NCBI GenBank assembly: GCA_022601215.1
Contig: JAHZIZ010000237.1
Coordinates: 1 to 7,879 of the forward strand
Reading direction: 5' to 3'
DNA: 7,879 bases
From: Bacteroidota bacterium
GTDB taxonomy: Bacteria > Bacteroidota > Bacteroidia > Flavobacteriales > Flavobacteriaceae
This document shows, piece by piece, positions 1 through 7,879 of this stretch. Below the pieces are notes generated by a model. The model was not told the origin of the DNA. It ran no database searches and saw only the letters and a program-made list of their open reading frames with translations. Position numbers and translations under genes: made by a program. Position 1 is the stretch's first letter. The number at the start of each line of letters is the position of its first letter.

Positions 1-2
1 AT

Positions 3-2063
3 TTTATTTTTCCCAGTGTTCCTCAATATGGTTATGACGAACTTTTGGAGTTGGGGGAAACGACCAATGATGTTTTTAGTGGACCGATACTTAAAAATGG
101 TTGGATAAGAAATGAGGAATTAGGGGACAAGAAAAACTGTGTTCGTCTTGTAGATATTAATGGGTTAGTGAATTCTGTTGAAGGTGTAATTCCTAGTGCC
201 ATCTTGACATTTGATGGGAATTTGGCAGCAAAAGACATGAGTTCAGAGGATTATGAAATTCTCGTTTTTGATGTCTTAGATGATTTAAAACAATCTCGAC
301 TTTCCATCTATTGTAATAATACAAAAGTTGAAAATAAAGCTCTTCAAAATGCCATAGCCTATGCCGAAAGAGCGATAAAATCTGAGAAGAACTTTAGTGG
401 GGTCACTACAGTGAAAACCAAACCTAAATTACCAAAAGGTGCCTACCGTGATATTGAAACATATTATTCTATTCAGAATACGTTTCCAAGTATTTTCGGT
501 GTGGGTGAACATAGTGTCAAGTCCAATGCAAGTAACTTTGAAATAGCACAATCCCGACAACTAAAAGGATATCTAACGCTGTTTGATCAAATTTTAGCCA
601 ATCAGTTTTCTCAATTAGCAAATATTGACAAACTCTTTTCTTTTAAGAATAATCTAACTGGTGCAACATCAGATTTCGAACGGTTTTATGCTAAAAGGGA
701 TACGTTTGACAAGAAACACCCAGGGTTTCCTGCTCCTTATGAATTATTCTCGGCAACATATTTCTATCAATCACTTTACAACGTACCCTATATTAGGCCT
801 CTACTAAAGGATAATGAGAAATTTGACTTCAGTTTTACTCCTGAATCGGATAAGGTGGCTCAGGAAAATAGCTGGAAAGAATATAAGGATGATCCATATA
901 ATCCTTATATGTGGGCGCTTTTAACCCATACTGCAGATGATAAAACCAATTACCAACGAAGGGATACATTACTAGATCACTTATTAGCTAGGCATGGAGA
1001 ATCTCCAGAGGTCATTAATTTACTTATCGAGGGAACTACCTACACTTTAGATCCCGTAATGGATAGGGTTATTATAAAAAGTTTGTTGCTTCAAAATTTA
1101 GAAAAGCTATCCTATAATGCGCCAAAAGGCTATAACTATTTAGCTGCAGATAGTTTGCAATTTAAAGTTGTTGGTGATTTTCGAGAATTGTTGATGCCTG
1201 TACCACCTTATCGATATACCAAGGATTTTATTTTTAGATCGAAAAAAGTTGATCATATAGAAAAAATTAACCCTCAGGATGTTATCAACTGTTCTTCCTT
1301 TGAATTAAAACTCAATTTGCTTTTTGGTTTGAGAGTAAAATACTCCGATTTCTATGTAGCAAATTTTGACCAGCATGAAGTTAATGAAGAATTAGCTCTA
1401 TCTCAGTGGTTTATGAATGCTAGAAGAGGAGCGATCGTTTTAGAAACAAATCTTCTCTTTTTGCCTGCACAGTTTCAACTTGCGATAACGTCTGCAGATG
1501 AGCCGGATACGTTTTATTATAGCCAAACGGGTTTAACTTTTGATGAGGCCATATTGATTGGCAACAGTATAAATTTTGCCATGGACGAGGAATTAACCAA
1601 GCATGTTACCAAAGGAAGTATTACGGTTCAAAATAAGCTGTATCCCATATCAAAAGAAGAAAATAAAGACTGGCCCAAACATTGGTTTAGACCAACGCAA
1701 CAGGGAGGATATCGAGTGGCTATTGAAGTGAGGTGGGACGATCAAACCTTTACGTACATAAAAGATCCAAAATTTAATGATAACCTCGATGTATTTTTCC
1801 CAACGTTTATTTCTGAAATGGGGAGTCAGGCATTCATTAATAAATTTGATCTTCTTGCAGAAAACTCTTTACCAATATCACTAAGAGCGAACTACTATTT
1901 TAAAGACACAGTGTGGTTCATGACTTTCATTCCTATTTGGGTGAAATGGCTCAATTCAATGCGGTATAAAAGTGATTCAGAAAATGATAGCACGGTTCTG
2001 TTAAAAAATACAACCCTGTTGGCTTCACAAATAATTAAACTCCCAATTAGATATAATGATTGA
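3..2063 (+). CDS. eCIS baseplate-associated protein, C-terminal 686 residues (5' end outside window)
   Basis: This gene is cut by the window start. The frame is open from base 3 with no stop and no credible start; a TTG at 45 is internal, because the residues before it (IFPSVPQYGYDELLEL) run straight into conserved sequence. Visible blocks: GPILKNGWI (81-107) followed by VDINGLVNSVEGV (150-188), like the PGV-type segment in large baseplate J/Afp12-like proteins; PKGAYRDIETYYSIQNTFP from 432, then a helical stretch RQLKGYLTLFDQILANQFSQ; and RRDTLLDHLLARHGE (957-1001). From memory, the last two recur in uncharacterised eCIS proteins encoded beside the tape measure gene. The last third is rich in aromatic and beta-type sequence and less conserved. 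No signal peptide or membrane segment is visible. It overlaps the tape measure gene by 8 bp, so the two are probably co-translated. A baseplate role is inferred from motifs and position; a tail-fibre or other accessory role is possible. The reading frame is certain, the function moderately so. Confidence 0.75.
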   Translation, partial: FIFPSVPQYGYDELLELGETTNDVFSGPILKNGWIRNEELGDKKNCVRLVDINGLVNSVEGVIPSAILTFDGNLAAKDMSSEDYEILVFDVLDDLKQSRLSIYCNNTKVENKALQNAIAYAERAIKSEKNFSGVTTVKTKPKLPKGAYRDIETYYSIQNTFPSIFGVGEHSVKSNASNFEIAQSRQLKGYLTLFDQILANQFSQLANIDKLFSFKNNLTGATSDFERFYAKRDTFDKKHPGFPAPYELFSATYFYQSLYNVPYIRPLLKDNEKFDFSFTPESDKVAQENSWKEYKDDPYNPYMWALLTHTADDKTNYQRRDTLLDHLLARHGESPEVINLLIEGTTYTLDPVMDRVIIKSLLLQNLEKLSYNAPKGYNYLAADSLQFKVVGDFRELLMPVPPYRYTKDFIFRSKKVDHIEKINPQDVINCSSFELKLNLLFGLRVKYSDFYVANFDQHEVNEELALSQWFMNARRGAIVLETNLLFLPAQFQLAITSADEPDTFYYSQTGLTFDEAILIGNSINFAMDEELTKHVTKGSITVQNKLYPISKEENKDWPKHWFRPTQQGGYRVAIEVRWDDQTFTYIKDPKFNDNLDVFFPTFISEMGSQAFINKFDLLAENSLPISLRANYYFKDTVWFMTFIPIWVKWLNSMRYKSDSENDSTVLLKNTTLLASQIIKLPIRYND
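2056..2063 (+). promoter_or_regulatory. 8-bp stop/start overlap, probable translational coupling
   Basis: The start codon of the tape measure gene (2056-2058) lies inside the end of the preceding gene, whose TGA is at 2061-2063. The bases before the ATG are AT-rich with no purine-rich ribosome binding site. This arrangement commonly goes with coupled translation, and here it would tie tape measure output to the upstream baseplate-associated protein. The overlap is seen directly; the coupling is inferred. Confidence 0.6.
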
Positions 2064-5000
2064 TAAGCACCAACATATCGTTTCGAGTTTTAATTGGAGT
2101 ACTTCCTTTGATGACAAGGTGCTGGCAACGGAACTTCAAGGTCGACTAAGTCATTGGAGTACTACTAGTTTGGAATTAGATATGAATCGTGTTTTTGACC
2201 AAATTTGTCCAAGCGAACAAACTTGGCGAATCGATGCTATGGTAGTTGATCTAGGATCAATTTATTATAAAGAACTTAATACAGAGTTATCATCTCGATT
2301 TGCAGATTGTTTAAAAGAGGCACTTTTCAATCTAATGAAGAATAAGAATAATACGGGGCTACAAGTTGATATTTTGAATTCCGATGACTCTCTTTTATCC
2401 ATTTTACGAACTTACTTACTCCAAGGACATATGCCTTGGAACTATGATCATACCCTTGGATCTGTATTGAAAATCTTAGATCATCAGTTGTCTTACAATA
2501 GTGAAGAACTACGTGAAATTCTTATTAAAATAGGAAAACAAGACAATGTTAGAAAACGAATAGCTTGGCAGATAGACTCCCCGTATATAAAAAAAATTGT
2601 TGCGCTGATTGAACCTAATAATTATGATACGATCATCAGTTTTACCAACGATCTGATGGAGATTAGGCCGAGGATACATAGTCTCCACAGTGACAGCGAT
2701 AGCTTTAATAAAAATGTTTGGTGTTGGGTGCTAAATCACCTATTTGTTGAGAGAGGAACACTTTTTAATACCGTGGATTTTGTTCATAGTAGCCTAGTTC
2801 AAATGGCAAATCATTTCAATGTACCCTATAGCATTCTACTCGATCAAATTTGTGTTATTACGGAGTCTTCAGGCTTTTCCCAAAATAGGAATGGAAGTAA
2901 TTTGATTCATTCGCTAAACTTATTGACCTCCCAAAAGAAATCAGTTAATGACGCAAAGGAACCGGAGTTGGTAGCAAATGATTATTGGGCAAGATTGGAA
3001 GAGATGATTCTGAAACCAAGTATGAGGAAGACCAAAGCTGGTAAAGGTATTTTCAACGAGTTGGTGTTATACTTGATCGATGAATATCCAGTTGGGTATG
3101 AACGGATGCTAGCTTTCATAGTAGATAAGGATGGTGCTTGGGACAAATTTATAAATGATGTCAATGAGGCTTCCATCAAGGCCCTTTTTAGAGCTCTAAT
3201 TCCCAATGATTTTGTTGTATTGATCAAAACCATAGAAGCACTCAAAACCTTGCAAAGTGGACTGCGTATTGATTGTGATGAACATCAGCTTTGGGGGTTT
3301 GGTTTGCGTTTTTTATTGAAGTCAAAACGAGCAGGATTTGTTCGGGAGGAATTCCTTCAGTATTGTATTACTGAAATGGCAAAAAACACCAATCAATCCA
3401 AGATTCATCTGATGGAACAAATTTTGGACAAAGACACTGAAGCGATTAAAGAAATGGATTTAATCGATACTTATGAAGGTTTAAATTCATTGTGGCAATC
3501 TGAAATTTTCAAGAATGAAAAAGAACATAACGAAATTGGCTTTAGTAAAATCTTAGATGCTTTTAAGGACGCATTTATGCAAGGGGATAGGAGATTTAAT
3601 CAGATTTCTGATATGAAGATAAAGCTCTTACGATGGATTAGAATGAATCCAAAAAGGGTGCTACTCACCTTACTTAAATACCCAGATAAGGCAATATTGA
3701 TTGAACTTATTCCTCTTATCATGAGTCCATCCTCTGTTCGGATATTACTAGAAGGTTATCCAACCACAACAGGCCGTTTGCTCATATCCCTAGAAAGGGA
3801 ATGTAAAGAGTTATCAATAGTTAAAAATGATGCCATGCTAGCATCTTATATCCATGCAAATTTACTAATAGACGGGCTCGAAATATTGATAAGTAATTCG
3901 GGTATTAAAGAGGATGCATTTATGGATTTGATGATAGCTAGATTCATGAAAGCGGAAGGAAATGAACAGCAAAGAACGACATTAAGTAGTGTAGCAAAGA
4001 GGCTGCTCGATAATAATGAATTAGATGATTATAAGGTAGTTGAAGATCATTTTAAAAATGATGCGAATAATAGTCGACTTCCAAGGCCTACGGTACAGGC
4101 GATCCTTAAAACTCTGTCAAAGTCCATAAATAATCAAGGTGAAATTATAGTGATGCTTAAGGAACTTGCGCGCTATAAAAGGGCGAGTTATTCAAATTTA
4201 ATTTCGAATGATGAACGGGAAATAATTCTGAATCATTTGATGCCTCATGGCAATTCAATACGAGTTAATTGGATCTTAAAATATGCCAAACTTTTAGGTT
4301 TTAAAAGTGTAGGCGATGTTACTCCATCTATTTTAGATTCTTGGAATGAGATATTTTGGAAATGTATTTTAGATCATGCATTCGATGGCAATCTGAAAAC
4401 GCTGGAGAAGCTCTTTCACGAAGGAATGTCGTATCAATACGGAGGCCTCAAAGTCACTGAACTTCGTCTAATGGGGAAAGAAATAAATTCCATAGCCATT
4501 TTCGACTTGATAGAAGCACACTTTTCAAGCGCAACTAACAATGAAAATCCAAACATTAGTCAACTAATTAGACTAGGTTTTGAAGTATCCCCACCTCGTA
4601 TGGGAGCCCTTTTCGGAAATATTAAAGGCACCGAAAAACAAATCGAGCTTTTAATAAAAGCGGTTCCCTTCGAGGAATTTGGTTTGGGAATTGCAGGTGC
4701 AACTAGCACGAGATGGCAGGAATATATATGTGGCTTGGGAGCACTCTGTATTCTAGCAAAAGAACATGCAGGGAATGAAGTTTATAGTGCATTATCGAAA
4801 AAATATTGGAAGGCTACGATTAAAATTTTGACTAAAAAAAATGTGTCCCACGGCGAGTATAAGGAATTGATAATATTTTCGGCAGGCAAATTAACAAAAG
4901 CTCTCAATATAAGCAATGAGCAAATTTTACAGCGTTTACGTTACATAAGCACAAACATTCCCCAACTCATTCAAGAAGCTCTAATGGGTACTCTGGAAGT

Positions 5001-6195
5001 ACCTGAACTAATTGGGAAGAACAGCTGGATAGCCGATTCATTCTATTTATTGGAACGATGTGCCGAAAAACAGAGGCTCGAATCGTTGTTAAGGAGTCTT
5101 TGGCATAAACGCGAAATTCCTTCTTGGTTTAATGATGATAACAAATATGCGCCTAAGAAATTATTGCATGATGTTATTGTAGGGTACCCAAAGGCATTGT
5201 ATAAAATTTTAAAGTATGATTCGGTTAGTGCAAGTCAGTTATTGGAGTTGGATAGAATGGTGCCATTTAGAACGATAATTAATGCAATAACTAGCGTAAA
5301 CCCAGTGGCTAAAAATCAGTTAATTCAGCTACAGGAGTTTCATGCTGTAATTCCTCATTTTAAAATTGAAAAGGTTTCCACATCGGAAATACAGCACATT
5401 ATATTTAAGAATGTTCTGTCTTCATGGACTTCAGAAAATTGGCGATTAGTACATCCTAAAAATATTATAAACAATATCATATGGGACTTACAAATGAAAA
5501 ATAATGTGGACAAAACGAAAGTTTTTAACGCACTTCGTAGGTCTAAGGAACTATTGCCTTTGAGCTATCAAACTTCACTAATCTTGATGTCAGATACCCA
5601 AACACGGGATAAGCTAAAAATTGAAAGAAAGAAAAACACAAATATTAAAACACAAGTATTAGCATCTATTGACCAAAAAAATACGGTGGCGGGTATTGGA
5701 CTAACTAATGCTGGATTGGTTCTTATATGTAATTATATCCCCATCCTTTTTGATCGATTGGGAATATTAGAGAATGGAAATTTTAAGACAAAAGAATCGC
5801 AATTGAATGCTGTGCATTATCTACAATATGCCGCTACGGGTATGAGCGAAACGGATGAATCATTTTTAATGCTGAATAAGGTATTATGTGGATTCAAAAT
5901 TACTGATCCTGTTCATGTTAGTGCGGTGATATCGGAGTCCCAAAAAACAACAATAGACGGAATGATACGCACAATTATTTCAGAACATTGGAATGCCATT
6001 GGCGATAGTTCTGTTGATGGATTTAGAGGAAACTGGTTCGTTAGGAAGGGCTTGTTGTCAGAGTTAGATGACAAATGGGAGCTCACCGTAAAAAAACGAG
6101 CCTATGATTTACTAATAAACAAATCGCCATTTTCATTTTCCATTATAAAATTTCTTTGGATGAAAAAACCCTTACATGTCAATTGGCCATATTAA
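2056..6195 (+). CDS. Contractile injection system tape measure protein (Afp14-type)
   Basis: Complete gene for a 1379-residue soluble protein. Tape measure proteins of eCIS particles run inside the growing tube and set its length; T6SS lacks one, so this marks an eCIS. The N-terminus has the family block: ELQGRLSHW (26-34), LELDMNRVFDQICP (39-52), then WRIDAMVVDLG (57-67), matching the usual alternation of an 'LP.LERVFDELAP' helix and an 'I.RLELDLG' strand. Around 156-187 lies a helical unit (RKRIAWQIDSPYIKKIVALIEP) of the type repeated in this family, with a looser copy near 530-570. The C-terminal block is strongly conserved: NAGLVLICNYIP (from 1218), LQYAATG (1256-1262), LCGF (1277-1280), SSVDGFR (1318-1324), FLWMKKPLHVNWPY at the very end. 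The middle (about 200-1200) is divergent and helical. The ATG at 2056 is chosen because the family motif starts a few residues later and the previous gene ends just inside it. No Shine-Dalgarno is seen, so translation is probably coupled to the upstream gene. Confidence 0.93.
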   Translation: MIDKHQHIVSSFNWSTSFDDKVLATELQGRLSHWSTTSLELDMNRVFDQICPSEQTWRIDAMVVDLGSIYYKELNTELSSRFADCLKEALFNLMKNKNNTGLQVDILNSDDSLLSILRTYLLQGHMPWNYDHTLGSVLKILDHQLSYNSEELREILIKIGKQDNVRKRIAWQIDSPYIKKIVALIEPNNYDTIISFTNDLMEIRPRIHSLHSDSDSFNKNVWCWVLNHLFVERGTLFNTVDFVHSSLVQMANHFNVPYSILLDQICVITESSGFSQNRNGSNLIHSLNLLTSQKKSVNDAKEPELVANDYWARLEEMILKPSMRKTKAGKGIFNELVLYLIDEYPVGYERMLAFIVDKDGAWDKFINDVNEASIKALFRALIPNDFVVLIKTIEALKTLQSGLRIDCDEHQLWGFGLRFLLKSKRAGFVREEFLQYCITEMAKNTNQSKIHLMEQILDKDTEAIKEMDLIDTYEGLNSLWQSEIFKNEKEHNEIGFSKILDAFKDAFMQGDRRFNQISDMKIKLLRWIRMNPKRVLLTLLKYPDKAILIELIPLIMSPSSVRILLEGYPTTTGRLLISLERECKELSIVKNDAMLASYIHANLLIDGLEILISNSGIKEDAFMDLMIARFMKAEGNEQQRTTLSSVAKRLLDNNELDDYKVVEDHFKNDANNSRLPRPTVQAILKTLSKSINNQGEIIVMLKELARYKRASYSNLISNDEREIILNHLMPHGNSIRVNWILKYAKLLGFKSVGDVTPSILDSWNEIFWKCILDHAFDGNLKTLEKLFHEGMSYQYGGLKVTELRLMGKEINSIAIFDLIEAHFSSATNNENPNISQLIRLGFEVSPPRMGALFGNIKGTEKQIELLIKAVPFEEFGLGIAGATSTRWQEYICGLGALCILAKEHAGNEVYSALSKKYWKATIKILTKKNVSHGEYKELIIFSAGKLTKALNISNEQILQRLRYISTNIPQLIQEALMGTLEVPELIGKNSWIADSFYLLERCAEKQRLESLLRSLWHKREIPSWFNDDNKYAPKKLLHDVIVGYPKALYKILKYDSVSASQLLELDRMVPFRTIINAITSVNPVAKNQLIQLQEFHAVIPHFKIEKVSTSEIQHIIFKNVLSSWTSENWRLVHPKNIINNIIWDLQMKNNVDKTKVFNALRRSKELLPLSYQTSLILMSDTQTRDKLKIERKKNTNIKTQVLASIDQKNTVAGIGLTNAGLVLICNYIPILFDRLGILENGNFKTKESQLNAVHYLQYAATGMSETDESFLMLNKVLCGFKITDPVHVSAVISESQKTTIDGMIRTIISEHWNAIGDSSVDGFRGNWFVRKGLLSELDDKWELTVKKRAYDLLINKSPFSFSIIKFLWMKKPLHVNWPY

Positions 6196-6303
6196 CTTTT
6201 ATACTATGAAAACACTAAAAACAACTCAAAAAATTGATAGCAGTTAAATGAAGCTGCCATTGATAATTAAAAATATTCTTATTAACAATTAAAATTAAAT
6301 TAT
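6196..6303 (+). other. 108-bp AT-rich intergenic gap with two micro-ORFs
   Basis: This is the only real non-coding gap in the window. It is strongly AT-rich. It contains two back-to-back micro-ORFs: ATG 6206 to TAA 6247 (13 codons, MKTLKTTQKIDSS) and ATG 6248 to TAA 6292 (14 codons, MKLPLIIKNILINN), joined as TAAATG. A weak hairpin sits at 6240-6257. No clear Bacteroidota promoter (TTTG, about 19 bases, TAnnTTTG) was found, only a partial TAACTTTT at 6193-6200 without a matching upstream box. It probably acts as an untranslated leader for the next gene; the micro-ORFs may be chance products of AT-rich sequence. Confidence 0.5.
6240..6257 (+). other. Weak imperfect hairpin
   Basis: GCAGTT at 6240-6245 can pair with AAGCTGC at 6251-6257 across a 5-base loop, with G6253 bulged. 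On the plus strand no T-run follows, so this is not a convincing terminator between the tape measure gene and the next gene. It could slow RNA decay or be chance. Confidence 0.25.
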
Positions 6304-7879
6304 ATGAACACTTATGACGACAATCTACATTCCACAGTGGTTTCTTCCTTAACTGCTCAGGAATTAGAAATTAAGAAAATCAACGCGCAATTAACAGCTT
6401 CGATGTTCAAATTGTATTATGCTGAAGGTTCAAGAATCACGGCATCTGACAAATTGGAAAAAGCTAAAAAGGATCTTAAGAAAAAAACAGCGGTAAAGAA
6501 GCAAGCTGTAAAAAACAGTAATATTTCTACAAATATGCTGATGTCGGCTACTCAGAGCAAGGCGTATGTAGATCAGTCTACAACGAACTCAGCTGTTGGA
6601 GCGGCCAACGTTCAAATAGCGGCCAATGCCATCCTGAAACTGGCGGGCGATATGGGTAATATTTACAGCATTGTTAGTGCGGCCGATTATGATACTGAAA
6701 TCTTTGAACATAGCAAGGAAGCATACAGTCTAATGAATACGACGGCATATCATGCTGAAAAAGTTTCTCAACATGCGATGGAAGCTTCGTACTTAACTGC
6801 TGAGGTTTCTATGAATACGGTATCAGACAAAGCGAAAGGTGCCAATAACGCGATGAAAGAAATGCTCAAGGTTGCCGATTCAGATTTTGCCAAATCTTCA
6901 GAAACAGTGGCTCAGGATAATGAAAAATATGCGGTGGCAAGTACAAAAGAACAGGCCTCAGAAGGGGAGTTAGAAGATGTTAATGTAGAGTTTACAGCTA
7001 CTAAGTCGGCATATGGATTAATGAATAAAGAGTTGAATCTCAATTTATTAGTAAATCCAAATACAGTTACAAGCAATCAGTTTACATTGTCTTTTTCCGC
7101 ATTGAAGAGCCCGTTTAATCCCCCGCACATGGCTAGCGATGATGATGATAAGAAAGCAAAAACCTCAGGTATTCAAGATTTGGTTTCACCCAAAAGGCAA
7201 AAAGGTTCTGGGTTTCTTCGTTTAAAACTTCCGTTGGGATATCCTGTTGAAACGTATTCGGCTATTATCGTAAAGAGCGAAAAGAAAGGAACTTTTACCA
7301 TTTCAGATGCTGAAAATATTATTCAGAAGAATTCAAGATGGTTCACCAAAATAAGTCCGGTGGAAACAATTCCACCTAAAAAGAAGACTGGGAAGCCAAC
7401 CGTCAAGGCCCGTCATAAAATTGAAGAAACTATCCAAATTTTTGGAAAGTTGGATTCGGACGGAGATAAGATAGTTTGTGGCCAGGATTATGTGGTATTT
7501 ATAATGGCCGAATATGTTAAGGAGTACAAGAGATTGATAAACAATTTTGATAATTATTTATCGGCACCTTCACCTGAATTTTGCATGACATATGCACTAG
7601 TAGCACCTGATTATGGTACTTTTTCTTATATAAAAACTACACCAGGTCCAGCGGCACCAAGTTCGGGAAAACCAAGTAAAGGAGATCCAGGGAAAGATAT
7701 CAAGGATGGAGACGGTGTAACGGATACAACTCCGAAGCAAATGACTTCTTTCTTCAATTTCCAAACTGCCTATGCTGAAAACCAAGGAATGGAAGTACAA
7801 TATAGATGTATGTTTTTGGCGGCTGGAGAAAAGATAATAGAAGGTTTGTTGACTGTGAATGGACTAAAAACAATTGAGA
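6304..7879 (+). CDS. Uncharacterised eCIS-linked two-part protein (3' end outside window)
   Basis: The ATG at 6304 is the first start after an in-frame TAA at 6283; the frame stays open for 525 codons to the window end, so the C-terminus is missing. There is no signal peptide or membrane segment. Residues 20-75 are charged and Lys-rich (KLEKAKKDLKKK, 50-61), likely helix or coiled coil. Residues 75-235 are Ala/Ser/Thr-rich and helical, including AANVQIAANAILKLAGDMGN (100-119). From about 245 the sequence turns beta-like (NQFTLSFSALKSPF), with an acidic linker at 279-284 (DDDDKK), then LRLKLPLGYPVETYSAIIVK and, near 395-425, a block containing YVVFIMAEYVKEYKRLINNF. Asp-rich segments DSDGDK (384-389) and DGDGVTD (468-474) resemble calcium loops; the second lies in a Gly/Pro linker (447-478). 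I know no function. Placement after the tape measure gene suggests an eCIS part or cargo assembled in the cytoplasm. The gene is certain; its role is open. Confidence 0.85.
   Translation, partial: MNTYDDNLHSTVVSSLTAQELEIKKINAQLTASMFKLYYAEGSRITASDKLEKAKKDLKKKTAVKKQAVKNSNISTNMLMSATQSKAYVDQSTTNSAVGAANVQIAANAILKLAGDMGNIYSIVSAADYDTEIFEHSKEAYSLMNTTAYHAEKVSQHAMEASYLTAEVSMNTVSDKAKGANNAMKEMLKVADSDFAKSSETVAQDNEKYAVASTKEQASEGELEDVNVEFTATKSAYGLMNKELNLNLLVNPNTVTSNQFTLSFSALKSPFNPPHMASDDDDKKAKTSGIQDLVSPKRQKGSGFLRLKLPLGYPVETYSAIIVKSEKKGTFTISDAENIIQKNSRWFTKISPVETIPPKKKTGKPTVKARHKIEETIQIFGKLDSDGDKIVCGQDYVVFIMAEYVKEYKRLINNFDNYLSAPSPEFCMTYALVAPDYGTFSYIKTTPGPAAPSSGKPSKGDPGKDIKDGDGVTDTTPKQMTSFFNFQTAYAENQGMEVQYRCMFLAAGEKIIEGLLTVNGLKTIE

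Noticed and set aside
32..238. Minus-strand ORF of 68 codons.
   Set aside because: It lies entirely inside the first gene on the opposite strand and its product has no recognisable features.
2982..3245. Minus-strand ORF of 87 codons.
   Set aside because: It is antisense to the well-supported tape measure gene and looks like a shadow frame.
6193..6200. TAACTTTT as a Bacteroidota -7 promoter box (TAnnTTTG).
   Set aside because: The last base differs and no TTTG box occurs at the expected distance upstream; AT-rich sequence gives such matches often.
6240..6257. Possible intrinsic terminator between the tape measure gene and the third gene.
   Set aside because: The stem is only 6 bp with a bulge and no T-run follows on the plus strand. 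A T-run exists on the opposite strand, but no minus-strand gene is supported.
7123..7155. HMAS followed by DDDDK in the third protein, resembling vector tag residues plus an enterokinase site.
   Set aside because: The bases do not match a vector cloning site exactly (CACATG, not CATATG), there is no His tag or T7 tag, and the natural reading frame continues on both sides. It is best read as an acidic surface linker.
7597..7800. Minus-strand ORF of 67 codons.
   Set aside because: It is antisense to the third gene, with a Trp/Ser/Phe-rich composition typical of a reverse shadow.

Overview
The window reads as part of an extracellular contractile injection system (eCIS; the phage-tail-like Afp/PVC/MAC class) in an AT-rich member of the Bacteroidota. 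The organism call is an inference. It rests on low GC by eye, an absence of Shine-Dalgarno-like sequence before starts, AT-rich leaders, and protein motifs that I know mainly from Bacteroidota and similar eCIS loci. All three genes lie on the plus strand and fill almost the whole window, so this is one co-directional operon segment cut at both ends.

Bases 3-2063 hold the 3' part of a large gene that begins before the window. Its product carries sequence blocks of a baseplate-associated eCIS protein. It overlaps by 8 bp with a complete 1379-residue gene at 2056-6195. That product is confidently the eCIS tape measure protein (Afp14-type), with the family's conserved N-terminal and C-terminal blocks around a long divergent helical middle.

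A 108-bp AT-rich gap at 6196-6303 follows. It holds two tandem micro-ORFs and a weak hairpin, none clearly functional. From 6304 to the window end runs a third gene that is still open at base 7879. Its product has no signal peptide. It has an Ala/Ser/Lys-rich helical N-terminal half, an acidic linker, and a beta-rich C-terminal half with two Asp-rich, calcium-loop-like segments. I do not recognise its function.

How they would work together: the first protein is likely part of, or attached to, the baseplate; the tape measure sets tube and sheath length during assembly from that baseplate. The third gene sits where the classical Afp/PVC order has the AAA+ ATPase, so it is either a lineage-specific structural part or a cargo. 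It is the least understood and most interesting part of the window. No RNA genes, mobile elements, CRISPR arrays or convincing promoters or terminators were seen.
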